DNA of 64,000 bases from Paenarthrobacter nicotinovorans (GCF_007670255.1 NZ_SZVS01000002.1:62001-126000); one strand, 5' to 3'; numbered from the stretch's first letter, positions 7,854-16,274 are shown. The notes: generated from the sequence alone by a model not told the origin. Program-made: numbers and translations.

Positions 7854-9740
7854 GTGGCGGAAACCGTACGCATCACCACTTTGGTGGAGCACGGAATGGC
7901 ATTGGCAGGTGAGCGGAATGACCTCAGGCGGCGCCTGGAGAACACCCTCAAGCGCCTGCAGGATCCAAGCATCAGGGTGATTGTGGTGGGCGAGTTCAAG
8001 CAGGGAAAAAGCCAGCTCATCAATGCGCTGGTGAACGCCCCCGTTTGCCCGGTGGATGACGATATCGCCACCACGGTTCCCACAGTGGTCAGGCACGGTG
8101 ATCCGGCGTCGGCTGTTGTCCTGATCCCGTCGGGCACCGCCGGGGGACCGGACAGCGCAACGGGTGATGAACCGGGCGCCGAGCCGCGGGTGGACCGCCA
8201 GACCGTAGACCTGGCCGCGTTGGCGGATTTCGTGTCGGAGAAAGGAAACCCCGGTAACGCCCGGAACATCCTTGCAGCCGAGGTGGGCCTTCCCCGGAAG
8301 CTCCTGTCAGGCGGGCTCTGCATCGTGGATTCCCCGGGCGTTGGCGGCCTGGGCTCAAGCCATACCCTGACCACGCTCACGGCGTTGCCCTCGGCCCATG
8401 CCATGCTGTTCGTCTCGGACGCATCCCAGGAGTACACCGAACCCGAGATGCGATTCCTTCGCCAGGCCATGCGCGTCAGCCCAAATGTGGCCTGCGTGCT
8501 GTCCAAGACCGACCTTTACCCGGCATGGCGGCAAATAGCTGAGCTGGACAAAGGACACCTTGCCGACGTTGGGCCGGACATTCCCCTGTTCCCCGTCTCG
8601 TCGGAGCTGCGGCTGCAGGCAGCACGGCTCCAAGACGCCGAGCTGAACAATGAATCCGGGTTCCCCGCCCTGATCTCCTACCTTCGCAACAGCATTGTTG
8701 GTGAAGCTGCCCTCCTGCAACGCCGCTCAGTGGGTAACGACCTCGTTTCGGTGACCGGAAATCTCATGCTGGCGTTACGGTCCGAACTCGCTGCCCTGGA
8801 AAATCCTGAGGACACACCCCAGATGATTGCCGGCCTGACCGCGGCAAAGGAGGATGCGGACGCGCTCCGTAAGAAGTCAGCACGCTGGCAGACAACCCTG
8901 AATGACGGGATAGGCGACCTCATCGCGGACATGGAGTATGACCTGAAGGACCGCCTCCGCCGCATACAGCGGGAGGCCGAGACAGCAATCGACCAGGGGG
9001 ATCCGGGCCCGGCTTGGGAGCAGTTCGCCAAATGGCTCGAACAGAGCGCCGCCGCCGCGGTGTCGGACACGTTCGTGTGGACCAGTGAGCGTGCACAATG
9101 GTTGGCCGGCCAGGTCGCAGAGCATTTCTCCGAGGACGAAGTAACCCTCCCTGCCCTCCATGTCGCCGACACCGGCGGCGTGCTGGACCCTGTGGCAGAA
9201 ATCCAAGGCATGGAAGATGGGCGCATGGGACCGGTACAGAAGATCCTGATCGGCATGCGCGGGTCCTACGGTGGGGTGCTCATGTTCGGGCTGCTCACCG
9301 GCCTGTTCGGTATGGCCCTGATCAACCCGTTGTCAGTGGGAGCCGGGCTCATGCTCGGCCGGAAAGCGTACCGGGAGGAGCAGGAAGCGCGGCTCAAACG
9401 GCGGCAGTCCGAGGCCAAGCTTTTGGTGCGGAAGCAGGTGGACGACGTCGTCTTCCAGGTGGGCAAGCAACTCAAGGACCGCTTGCGGCTGGTCCAGCGC
9501 GCCACCCGGGACCACTTCACGGACATTGCGGAGGAACACCACCGTTCCCTCACCGAATCCGTGGCTGCGGCGCAGAAAGCGGCGGCTACGTACGCGGCGG
9601 AAAGGGAACTTCGGATCAGGGAGATCAAGAACCAGCTCAAAGCCGTGGACTCGTTGAATGCCGTTGCCCGGCAGCTGCAGGAGGAGGGGGCCGCGGCGCA
9701 GCAAGCCGTTCCGGCGTCGTCAGGGGTACCGGCCGGATGA
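7854..9740 (+). CDS. Dynamin-like GTPase, IniA-like
   Basis: The product has 628 residues, close to mycobacterial IniA. GTPase motifs are G1 GEFKQGKS near residue 46, G2 threonines in IATTVP, G3 DSPG near 158 and G4 SKTD near 215. A hydrophobic hairpin at about 472-505 (GGVLMFGLLTGLFGMALINP...) is the expected membrane-insertion paddle, followed by a charged helical region to the C-terminus. Bacterial dynamin-like proteins of this type remodel or repair membranes. The GTG at 7854 has AAAGGAAGA just upstream; the upstream in-frame GTG at 7800 lies in the hairpin region and is rejected. It overlaps the next gene by ATGA, so the two GTPases are coupled, as expected for a heterotypic pair. Confidence 0.88.
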   Translation: MAETVRITTLVEHGMALAGERNDLRRRLENTLKRLQDPSIRVIVVGEFKQGKSQLINALVNAPVCPVDDDIATTVPTVVRHGDPASAVVLIPSGTAGGPDSATGDEPGAEPRVDRQTVDLAALADFVSEKGNPGNARNILAAEVGLPRKLLSGGLCIVDSPGVGGLGSSHTLTTLTALPSAHAMLFVSDASQEYTEPEMRFLRQAMRVSPNVACVLSKTDLYPAWRQIAELDKGHLADVGPDIPLFPVSSELRLQAARLQDAELNNESGFPALISYLRNSIVGEAALLQRRSVGNDLVSVTGNLMLALRSELAALENPEDTPQMIAGLTAAKEDADALRKKSARWQTTLNDGIGDLIADMEYDLKDRLRRIQREAETAIDQGDPGPAWEQFAKWLEQSAAAAVSDTFVWTSERAQWLAGQVAEHFSEDEVTLPALHVADTGGVLDPVAEIQGMEDGRMGPVQKILIGMRGSYGGVLMFGLLTGLFGMALINPLSVGAGLMLGRKAYREEQEARLKRRQSEAKLLVRKQVDDVVFQVGKQLKDRLRLVQRATRDHFTDIAEEHHRSLTESVAAAQKAAATYAAERELRIREIKNQLKAVDSLNAVARQLQEEGAAAQQAVPASSGVPAG

Positions 9741-11248
9741 TCGAGTCGGGGATCGCGGGCGCAGCGGCGCTGCTCCGCCAGGCGCGGGAGCTGTATCAAG
9801 GGGATCCGGCGGCCCTTGCAGTGCTCGACGAACTCGACCAACGCCTCGGCGGGCCTCTGCGCATTGCAGTGGCGGGAATGGTGAAAGCGGGTAAGTCCAC
9901 TCTGCTGAATGCCATTATCGGAGAGGAGATCGCGCCGACGGATGCCGGAGAGTGCACGAGGATCGTCACGTGGTACCGCTACGGGCATGCACCGCGGATC
10001 ACCCTTCATCCGTTGACAGGGGAGCCCCGGGCATTGCCGGTGAACCGTGACGAGGGCCGCTTGGTGTTTTCGTTGGGGGGACTCCAAGCGGAGGACGTGG
10101 AGAAGCTGGTGGTTGACTGGCCATCAGCCAGCCTCCGGGACCTGACCCTGATCGACACTCCCGGCATCGCTTCCCTGTCAAGCGAGGTGTCGGGGAGGTC
10201 CACTGCCTTCCTGCTTCCGGAGGACGCGCCCATGGCGGCCGACGCCGTGATCTATCTGATGCGCCACTTGCACGCCTCGGATGTGCACTTCCTGGAATCG
10301 TTCAAGGACACAGCCGCCGGGAAGTCCGGGACTGTCAATGCCTTGGCCGTTCTGTCGCGCGCGGACGAGATTGGCGCCGGACGGATCGATGCCTTGATTT
10401 CCGCGGCCGTGATAGCCGAACGGTACAGCCGGGACGAGAACCTCAAGCCACTGGCCTTGGGCGTGGTTCCCGTCGCGGGGTTGCTCGCACAAAGTGCACG
10501 GACCATGCGCCAACGCGATGTGGATGCTTTCACGGTCCTCGCCCGGATGGATCGCAACCGGCGCGAAAAGATGATGCTCTCGGTTGACCGGTTTGTCCGG
10601 CCTGGACCCGAAGGGCGGCCTGGACCGGAAGGGCTGCCTGGACCGGACGGGCTGGACCCGGAACTTAAGGAATCCCTGGTTCAACGGTTCGGCATGTTCG
10701 GAATCCGGCTCGCGGTGGCCCTGATCCGCGGCGGAATCGACAATCCAACTGAACTGGCGCACGAGCTGGCGCGGCGCAGCGGACTTGGCCAACTGCTTGG
10801 CACCATTGACTCGCTGTTCCAAACGCGGGCTGAGGCGCTCAAGGCGCGTGCCGCCGTCGTGGGTTTGGAAGCGTTGCTTAGCGGATCCCAACCGGGGGAC
10901 GCGGCCGTCCTCGAAACGGCTTTGGAACAGTTGCTGGCCGGGGCGCACGAATTCAGGGAGCTGAGGCTTCTGGGGCTGCTGCGGACCGGTGCTTCCGGGC
11001 TCACCCCCGGACAAGCCGGGGAAGCCGAACAGTTGGTGGGCGGCACGGGCAATCTTCCATACCAGCGGCTGGGACTTTCGCCCGACGCAGGCCTCGACGA
11101 GGTCGCCCGGGCAGCCCGTGACGCAGTGGACCGCTGGCGCCACATTGCGGAAAACCCCTTGCTCCTTGATTCATCGGCAGTGGACGCGTGCCGCGTGGTC
11201 CTGCGCAGCTGCGAGGGAATTCTGGCGGCTATGCCCGCCGTCCGCTGA
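9737..11248 (+). CDS. Dynamin-like GTPase, IniC-like
   Basis: This second dynamin-family GTPase has 503 residues. Motifs: GMVKAGKSTLLNA near residue 46, CTRIVT switch region near 77, LIDTPG near 139 and LSRADE near 210. There is no clear membrane helix, unlike its upstream partner. The ATG overlaps the upstream stop (ATGA at 9737-9740). A longer reading that begins inside the upstream gene is rejected. An oddity is a short collagen-like insert (three PGPEG/PGPDG units near residues 289-306) encoded by an 18-bp tandem repeat. By position and motifs it corresponds to IniC of the mycobacterial iniBAC operon. The 3' end overlaps the convergent gene by 20 bases. Confidence 0.85.
   Translation: MIESGIAGAAALLRQARELYQGDPAALAVLDELDQRLGGPLRIAVAGMVKAGKSTLLNAIIGEEIAPTDAGECTRIVTWYRYGHAPRITLHPLTGEPRALPVNRDEGRLVFSLGGLQAEDVEKLVVDWPSASLRDLTLIDTPGIASLSSEVSGRSTAFLLPEDAPMAADAVIYLMRHLHASDVHFLESFKDTAAGKSGTVNALAVLSRADEIGAGRIDALISAAVIAERYSRDENLKPLALGVVPVAGLLAQSARTMRQRDVDAFTVLARMDRNRREKMMLSVDRFVRPGPEGRPGPEGLPGPDGLDPELKESLVQRFGMFGIRLAVALIRGGIDNPTELAHELARRSGLGQLLGTIDSLFQTRAEALKARAAVVGLEALLSGSQPGDAAVLETALEQLLAGAHEFRELRLLGLLRTGASGLTPGQAGEAEQLVGGTGNLPYQRLGLSPDAGLDEVARAARDAVDRWRHIAENPLLLDSSAVDACRVVLRSCEGILAAMPAVR
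10601..10654 (+). repeat. Three 18-bp tandem repeats inside the IniC-like gene
   Basis: Units CCTGGACCCGAAGGGCGG, CCTGGACCGGAAGGGCTG and CCTGGACCGGACGGGCTG follow each other in frame. They encode a Pro-Gly-Pro-(Glu/Asp)-Gly hexapeptide repeat. Confidence 0.85.
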
Positions 11249-11819
11249 GCAGCCAGGCAGTGGTGGACGGCAGGAAGAGAAGTATCAGGCCGGCAGCGGC
11301 GAGGATGAACTGGATGGCGAGAAGCACTGTGGCCAGGATCCCGTCGGCGCCGGGGGCCGCCACATAATCCACGGTCATCACGGTGACCACGGCGTGGAGC
11401 AGGACGACGGGTGCCAGAACCCAGCGGGGCCATGTGCGTCGTCTGAACAGGACTGCCAACAGGACAGCTTCCACCGCTACCACCGCAGCGATCAGCGCCA
11501 GGCTGCCAAGGAATACGACGGCGGTGGCCCCCTCGACCGCTGAGGCGTCACCGTCCGGGACCATGGACTGGATGACGCCCTTCAAACGCTCAAAATGGGC
11601 GTCCCGGCCCAGGAAGCCTGTGACCACGACGGCGATCCCGGCAAGGAAACTTGCCAGCCACAGCGAACGGGACAACCGTGCAGGACTGGGAGGCCTCACG
11701 GTGACAGCTATGGGAGGCGGGGTGGAAATGGAGAATCCGGGGCGCTGGGGCGGCGCGGGTGGCCCGCTCACTGATGGCGTGGAGTTCGACTGCCGTGAAC
11801 CATCAGCTTGCTGGGCCAT
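11229..11819 (-). CDS. Hypothetical membrane protein, four predicted helices
   Basis: The 196-residue product has a Pro/Ser-rich cytoplasmic N-terminus (about 45 residues). Four hydrophobic segments follow, near residues 50-70 (WLASFLAGIAVVVTGFL), 100-125, 133-150 and 160-185. I do not recognise a family. The start lies 6 bases after the stop of the PLDc_N-type gene on the same strand, so the two form an operon. The 3' end overlaps the IniC-like gene by 20 bases in convergent orientation. Confidence 0.7.
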   Translation of the reverse strand: MAQQADGSRQSNSTPSVSGPPAPPQRPGFSISTPPPIAVTVRPPSPARLSRSLWLASFLAGIAVVVTGFLGRDAHFERLKGVIQSMVPDGDASAVEGATAVVFLGSLALIAAVVAVEAVLLAVLFRRRTWPRWVLAPVVLLHAVVTVMTVDYVAAPGADGILATVLLAIQFILAAAGLILLFLPSTTAWLLSGRRA

Positions 11820-11825
11820 GTTTAC

Positions 11826-12260
11826 CTACTTCAGCTCGTCGGTATCATGCGCATCGGGCCCACCGGCGGCGGCATCGCCCGAGCCGAAACCCTTGGCGTC
11901 GCCAGGGCCACCGGATGACTTGTCGCGGAGTTTGCGTTCCTTGGCCTCCAGGTCCGCCTTGAGCTTCTTCAGGCGGTCCTCTTCGGCCTGGTTGCGGCGC
12001 CGGTTCTCCAGGTTGCGGAGGAACTCGGGGTCGTCGTCCGGTGCGGTGGGGTGGCGCCGCGCGGGTGCTGCCGTGGGCTTGTTGTACGGCCGACCGAAAA
12101 TAAACCACAAGATGGCGCCCAGCACCGGCAGGACGATCATCACGATGATCCAGGCGGTCTTCGAAATCCCGCGGGTCAGGTGGCGGTCCGTACGTATGAC
12201 ATCCACCAGGGCATAGACGAAGACAACAAGGACGACGACGACGCCTATAACGCGGAGCAT
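11826..12260 (-). CDS. PLDc_N-domain small membrane protein
   Basis: The 144-residue protein has two N-terminal helices (VIGVVVVLVVFVYALVDVI and IIVMIVLPVLGAILWFIFG) joined by a short charged loop with RTDRHL. That is the pattern of the phospholipase D nuclease N-terminal (PLDc_N) domain found alone in many actinobacterial membrane proteins. The C-terminal half is charged and coiled-coil-like (EFLRNLENRRRNQAEEDRLKK). Its function is unknown. A -10 box sits six bases before the ATG (see 12267-12272), with no Shine-Dalgarno. Confidence 0.8.
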   Translation of the reverse strand: MLRVIGVVVVLVVFVYALVDVIRTDRHLTRGISKTAWIIVMIVLPVLGAILWFIFGRPYNKPTAAPARRHPTAPDDDPEFLRNLENRRRNQAEEDRLKKLKADLEAKERKLRDKSSGGPGDAKGFGSGDAAAGGPDAHDTDELK

Positions 12261-12266
12261 GCATCA

Positions 12267-12272
12267 AGTCTA
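12267..12272 (-). promoter_or_regulatory. -10 box TAGACT, leaderless start of PLDc_N gene
   Basis: On the minus strand TAGACT is followed by six bases (TGATGC) and then the ATG at 12260. This places transcription start at or next to the start codon. No SD is present. Confidence 0.55.
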
Positions 12273-12339
12273 GTGCCCGGAAGCCGTTCACTGGGTGCCC
12301 CGGTTTGGGCCGTGATCAGAGTGCAACCATCGGGGCGGC

Positions 12340-12345
12340 TAAACT
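12340..12345 (+). promoter_or_regulatory. -10 box TAAACT for the DUF4229-type gene
   Basis: TAAACT is followed by TGGATG then GTG (12352); the ATG at 12349 is three bases from the box. Spacing favours a leaderless mRNA beginning near 12349-12352. It is divergent from the promoter at 12267-12272. Confidence 0.5.
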
Positions 12346-12348
12346 TGG

Positions 12349-12660
12349 ATGGTGGCTTTCCTGAAGTATTCCCTCATCCGTTTGGCACTGTTCGTGCCGT
12401 TGTTCGTGCTTTTCCTCTTTTTGCAGGTGGGCTGGATCCTGGCAGTGGTCTTCGCAGGGTTGATCGCTTTCGCCATCAGCTACTTGTTCTTCCAGAAACA
12501 GCGCGACGCCGCCACGGCCGCCATGCGAGAACGTTTCTCCGGACGGGCCAAGCCCATCCGTTCCGCCGGCGAGGTTGAGGACGCCGACGCCGAGGACAGC
12601 CTGGTGGAGCAGAACCCGGACGTGGCCATCAACAACGACAAGCGCCCCGGCACCCTCTAA
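12349..12660 (+). CDS. DUF4229-like small membrane protein
   Basis: The 103-residue protein has two closely spaced hydrophobic helices (LIRLALFVPLFVLFLFL and ILAVVFAGLIAFAISYLFF), then a charged tail with QRDAATAAMRERF. This matches the DUF4229 family of actinobacterial membrane proteins, often found near menaquinone genes; here menA follows convergently one base after the stop. Function unknown. The start may be the ATG at 12349 or the GTG at 12352. Confidence 0.78.
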   Translation: MVAFLKYSLIRLALFVPLFVLFLFLQVGWILAVVFAGLIAFAISYLFFQKQRDAATAAMRERFSGRAKPIRSAGEVEDADAEDSLVEQNPDVAINNDKRPGTL

Positions 12661-12661
12661 C

Positions 12662-13543
12662 TCAGAAGCCGCGGCTCAGGATCAGCCCCAGCGAGAACAG
12701 CAGGCTGTAGCCGAGGTTGATCAGGCCGGTCTGCTTGAGCACCGGGATCAGGCTCTTTCGCTTCTTCCCGTTCACCATCAGCCACGCCGGCATGAGGCAC
12801 GCGGGGATCAGCAGAAGCACGATCAGCATCCACGGTTTGGTGGGGGCCAAAACGATCACCAGCAGGATGGCCACCGCGAGCATCAGCACGTAGCTTTCCC
12901 GGGCATGCCGGTCACCCAAACGTACTGCCAGGGTCCGCTTTCCGGCTGCGGTGTCCGTGGGGATGTCGCGGACGTTGTTGGCCATCAGCAGCGCACAAGC
13001 AATGAGTCCCGTTCCGATTGCCCCGATGACGGCGGCCAAGCTGACCTGTCCAGCCTGCGTGTACGTGGTGCCCAAGGTGGCGACCAGCCCGAAGAACACG
13101 AACACGAACACATCGCCCAGGCCCATGTAGCCGTAGGGGTTCTTGCCGCCGGTGTAACCCCACGCTGCAAGGACGCATCCGATGCCCACCAGGATGAGCC
13201 ACCACGACTGGGTGATGATCACCAGGATCAGGCCGCACACCATCGCAGCGCCGAACAGGCCAAACGCCGCCCACTTGACCTGTTCCGGCCTCGCTGCGCC
13301 GGAGCCTACCAAGCGCAGGGGGCCCACCCTGTCCTCGTCGGTTCCGCGGATGCCGTCCGAGTAGTCGTTGGCGTAGTTGACTCCGATTTGGAGCAGAAGC
13401 GCAACAAGCGCGGCCAGGATCGCGTTCGGCAACCGGAAGGCGTGGAGCTCGTACGCCGCTGCCGAGCCGATCAGGACTGGCGCGATTGCCGCGGGCAGGG
13501 TGCGGAGACGGGCTCCTTGGATCCATTGTGCAGCTGTCGCCAC
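12662..13543 (-). CDS. menA: 1,4-dihydroxy-2-naphthoate polyprenyltransferase MenA
   Basis: MenA prenylates 1,4-dihydroxy-2-naphthoate to demethylmenaquinone in the membrane. The 293-residue protein is a UbiA-family prenyltransferase with multiple helices. Two Asp-rich diphosphate/Mg sites are visible: NDYSDGIRGTDED near residue 58 and NNVRDIPTDTAAGKRTL near 188. The GTG start at 13543 has GAGGT seven bases upstream. It is the last gene of a minus-strand series menB-menE-menA; menE ends 52 bases upstream. Confidence 0.93.
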   Translation of the reverse strand: MATAAQWIQGARLRTLPAAIAPVLIGSAAAYELHAFRLPNAILAALVALLLQIGVNYANDYSDGIRGTDEDRVGPLRLVGSGAARPEQVKWAAFGLFGAAMVCGLILVIITQSWWLILVGIGCVLAAWGYTGGKNPYGYMGLGDVFVFVFFGLVATLGTTYTQAGQVSLAAVIGAIGTGLIACALLMANNVRDIPTDTAAGKRTLAVRLGDRHARESYVLMLAVAILLVIVLAPTKPWMLIVLLLIPACLMPAWLMVNGKKRKSLIPVLKQTGLINLGYSLLFSLGLILSRGF

Positions 13544-13595
13544 GTGTTGTACCTCGTGTGTTTCGCGTTTGATGTCAGTTGGGGGACGAACTTGT

Positions 13596-14726
13596 CTATT
13601 GTCCCTGATGCAGATTGGAAAGCAGTTCGATCATGGCCAGCCTGTCCGGCTTTCCGTTGGGCAGCATCAGCAATTCCTTGTCGGCAAGGACTGTTTTGGG
13701 TGCCAACGCACCCAGGGCGGCTTGGCGTCGTGCCGTGAAATCGCTGATTCCCTCGCGGCTTGGGTCATCGACCGCGATATAGGCAGCAACTGCCTGCCCC
13801 CACTCCCGCGAAGGTACGCCGGCGACGAAAGCCGCGTTGACGCCGTCGAGCTCTTCAAGCTTGCTTTGGATGTACGCGGCGGAGGCTTTGACGCCGCCGG
13901 TGATGATGACGTCGTCGGCGCGGCCCAGGACGGTGAGCTTGCCATCGGGTGACAGCTCGCCGAGGTCGCCGGTGACATACCAGCGGGTGTCGTCGTCTTC
14001 GAAGAACGCTTCGGGGCCGCCGTCCAGGTAGCCGGCGGCGACCGTCGCGCCGCCCAACAGGACGCGGCCTTCCAGTTCGCCCTCGCCAAGGCGGATTTCG
14101 ACGCCGTCCAGAGGCTCGCCGTCGTACACACACCCGCCGCACGTCTCGGCGGAGCCGTAGGTGGTGACGACGTTCAGCCCTTCGGCGTGGGCAGTGGCGA
14201 GCAGCTCCGGCGAAGCGGGGGCGCCGCCCAACAGGATCGCATTGAAGCGGCGCAGGACCGCCAGGGTTGACGGAGACGGGGAGTCCAGCAGGCGCTGAAG
14301 CTGCGTGGGTACCAGGGACGTGAAGCGGATCTTGTCGGTCAGTTCCTCCGCTGCGGCCGTAAACGCCTCGGGAGTGAAGCCGTTCGACTGGTCCATCACC
14401 CACGGGCGCGTTCCGGCGTAGAGCGAGCGGACCAGGACCTGCGCGCCGGCCACATACTGCAGAGGAAGGGCCAACAGCCACTGGCCTTCGCCACGCAGGG
14501 CCATGGCCGTGGCCACCGACGACGCCGCCAGGGCATCGATGGTCAGCACGGTCGCCTTGGGGACCCCTGTTGAGCCGGAGGTACGGACCACCAGTGCCGC
14601 ATCCTCGACGCCGGTCTCCACGGGAACTGCGCTCGGCTTGCCGTCCGCGTCGGTGACGATTTCGACGGCGGGACCCTCACCGTGGAGGGCAGCGGCGAGT
14701 GCTTTGAGAATCGGATCGATATCCAC
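13596..14726 (-). CDS. menE: o-Succinylbenzoate-CoA ligase MenE
   Basis: This is an acyl-CoA synthetase (ANL superfamily) of 376 residues that activates o-succinylbenzoate with ATP and CoA in menaquinone synthesis. Visible motifs are the P-loop RTSGSTGVPKAT near residue 48, YGSAETCGG near 190, WYVTGDLGEL near 248 and LGRADDVIITGGVK near 268. The catalytic C-terminal Lys is expected in the NGKPDR segment near the end. It is shorter than many homologues because the N-terminal subdomain is reduced, as common in actinobacterial MenE. The GTG start lies 8 bases after the menB stop. Confidence 0.9.
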   Translation of the reverse strand: MDIDPILKALAAALHGEGPAVEIVTDADGKPSAVPVETGVEDAALVVRTSGSTGVPKATVLTIDALAASSVATAMALRGEGQWLLALPLQYVAGAQVLVRSLYAGTRPWVMDQSNGFTPEAFTAAAEELTDKIRFTSLVPTQLQRLLDSPSPSTLAVLRRFNAILLGGAPASPELLATAHAEGLNVVTTYGSAETCGGCVYDGEPLDGVEIRLGEGELEGRVLLGGATVAAGYLDGGPEAFFEDDDTRWYVTGDLGELSPDGKLTVLGRADDVIITGGVKASAAYIQSKLEELDGVNAAFVAGVPSREWGQAVAAYIAVDDPSREGISDFTARRQAALGALAPKTVLADKELLMLPNGKPDRLAMIELLSNLHQGQ

Positions 14727-14734
14727 GGCCGGTC

Positions 14735-15685
14735 CTAGAAGTAGTAGGGGAAGCTGGACCAGTCGGGATCGCGCTTTTGAAGGAAGGCTTCCTTGCCCTC
14801 CACGGCTTCGTCCGTCATGTACGCAAGGCGGGTGGCTTCGCCGGCGAAGACCTGCTGCCCGGCGAGCCCGTCGTCGGCGAGGTTGAAGGCGAATTTGAGC
14901 ATGCGGATGGCCTGCGGCGACTGGCGGGCAATGTCAGCGGCGTATTCCAGCGCGACCTCTTCCAGCCGTTCATGGTCCACGGCTTCGTTGACAGCGCCCA
15001 TGCGAACCATGTCCTCTGCGGAATATTCGCGGGCAAGGAAGAAGATCTCCCGCGCGGCCTTCTGCCCGATCTGGCGGGCCAGCAGCGCAGAGCCGTAGCC
15101 GGCGTCGAAACTACCGACCGTGGCGTCCGTCTGTTTGAACTTGCCGTGTTCGCGCGAGGCGATGGTCAGGTCGCTGACGACGTGCAGGGAGTGGCCGCCG
15201 CCAGCCGCCCAACCGTTGACGACGGCGATAACCACCTTGGGCATGGTCCGCATGAGCCGCTGGACTTCCAGGATGTGCAGCCGGCCGGCGCGGGCGGGGT
15301 CGATGGTCTCCTGGGTATCGCCCTCTGCGTAGCGGTACCCGTCCCGTCCACGGATGCGCTGGTCGCCGCCGGAGCAGAACGAGTGCCCGCCGTCCTTTTC
15401 GGAGGGGCCGTTGCCGGTGAGCAGGACCGTGGCTACGTCCGGTGTCATGCGGGCGTGGTCCATGGCTCGGTACAGCTCATCCACGGTTCCCGGGCGGAAC
15501 GCATTGCGGACTTCGGGGCGGTTGAAGGCGATCCGGACCGTGGGGAGGTCCTTGACCGTGCCGTCGGCTGACCGTTCAACCTGCCGGTGGTACGTCATGT
15601 CCTTGAAGTCATCAAAGCCGGAGACGGTACGCCAGCGCGATGGGTCAAAGATGTCGGAAACCTTGGCAGGGAGATCGTTGTTCAC
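14735..15685 (-). CDS. menB: 1,4-dihydroxy-2-naphthoyl-CoA synthase MenB
   Basis: A crotonase-fold enzyme (316 residues) that cyclises o-succinylbenzoyl-CoA. Signatures include SFCSGGDQRIRGRDGY near residue 122, NGWAAGGGHSLHVVSDL near 173 and VGSFDAGYGSALLARQIGQK near 202, which are MenB-specific. The C-terminus PYYF is also typical. The GTG at 15685 directly follows a -10 box (leaderless). First gene of the menB-menE unit. Confidence 0.95.
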   Translation of the reverse strand: MNNDLPAKVSDIFDPSRWRTVSGFDDFKDMTYHRQVERSADGTVKDLPTVRIAFNRPEVRNAFRPGTVDELYRAMDHARMTPDVATVLLTGNGPSEKDGGHSFCSGGDQRIRGRDGYRYAEGDTQETIDPARAGRLHILEVQRLMRTMPKVVIAVVNGWAAGGGHSLHVVSDLTIASREHGKFKQTDATVGSFDAGYGSALLARQIGQKAAREIFFLAREYSAEDMVRMGAVNEAVDHERLEEVALEYAADIARQSPQAIRMLKFAFNLADDGLAGQQVFAGEATRLAYMTDEAVEGKEAFLQKRDPDWSSFPYYF

Positions 15686-15691
15686 ATACCG

Positions 15692-15697
15692 AGTCTA
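15692..15697 (-). promoter_or_regulatory. -10 box TAGACT, leaderless start of menB
   Basis: Minus strand reads TAGACT, six bases CGGTAT, then GTG at 15685. No Shine-Dalgarno is seen. Confidence 0.55.
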
Positions 15698-15706
15698 GTA
15701 ATGGCC

Positions 15707-16144
15707 TCAGCTGATGCAGAACTCGTTGCCTTCCGGGTCTGCCATGGTGTGCCATTCGTGGGGTCCCTGGCTGGCGGTCCAGAGGTGTTTGGCGCCCCGG
15801 GCTTCCAGTTCCTTGCGCACGACATCCTTGTCCCGCCCGTCCAGACGGACGTCCCAATGCACGCGGTTTTTCACGGTCTTTTCGTTCGGGTCCGTCTGGA
15901 ACAGGATGCGCCGGCCGGTCTTGGGATCCGGGTCCTCCGCCGGAACGATGGCACAGCCCTCGGCCCAGACGAGTTTGCCGTTGTGCGTGATGGTCTGGTC
16001 CTCCGTGGCGAAGCCTTGCTCGATCATGGAGCGGATAAAGGCCTCGTCCTGGGGTTCGACGGTCCATTCAAGGGTCTCAGCCCACCAATCGGCGAGGTCG
16101 TGGGGCTTCTTGCAATCGACTACTACCTGGATGTTGAGTGTCAT
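15707..16144 (-). CDS. VOC-family (glyoxalase-like) protein
   Basis: A 145-residue protein of the vicinal-oxygen-chelate fold, glyoxalase_6-like. It begins with a strand LNIQVVVDCKKPHDLADWWAET and has a second half with HWDVRLDGRD and a closing MADPEGNEFC, the usual end of VOC modules. Metal-ligand candidates are His in VHWDV and Glu in GNEFC. Substrate unknown. It has its own leaderless promoter (16151-16156). Confidence 0.8.
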   Translation of the reverse strand: MTLNIQVVVDCKKPHDLADWWAETLEWTVEPQDEAFIRSMIEQGFATEDQTITHNGKLVWAEGCAIVPAEDPDPKTGRRILFQTDPNEKTVKNRVHWDVRLDGRDKDVVRKELEARGAKHLWTASQGPHEWHTMADPEGNEFCIS

Positions 16145-16150
16145 GCCCCC

Positions 16151-16156
16151 AAGCTA
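16151..16156 (-). promoter_or_regulatory. -10 box TAGCTT, leaderless start of VOC gene
   Basis: TAGCTT, six bases GGGGGC, then ATG at 16144 on the minus strand. Confidence 0.5.
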
Positions 16157-16210
16157 TTCCGACGGCGGGTGGCTGGGTAGTCGAATGCGGTCACCTTCCG
16201 TCCGGGTTAC

Positions 16211-16274
16211 CCAACCAAGGGACAGCAAATGTCGCAATGAAGGCTCAGTGGAACGTTTGCTGTCCCTTAGTTGG
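16211..16274. repeat. Dispersed hairpin repeat, copy 1, overlapping the CPBP stop codon
   Basis: Arms 16211-16229 and 16256-16274 pair over 19 bp with one mismatch. The core is AAGGGACAGCAAA and its complement. On the minus strand the repeat reads CAAACGTTCCACTGA inside the element, the same as the copy at 40341-40406. The stop codon of the CPBP gene (16267-16269) lies inside the arm. It may act as a terminator and belongs to a dispersed family. Confidence 0.75.
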
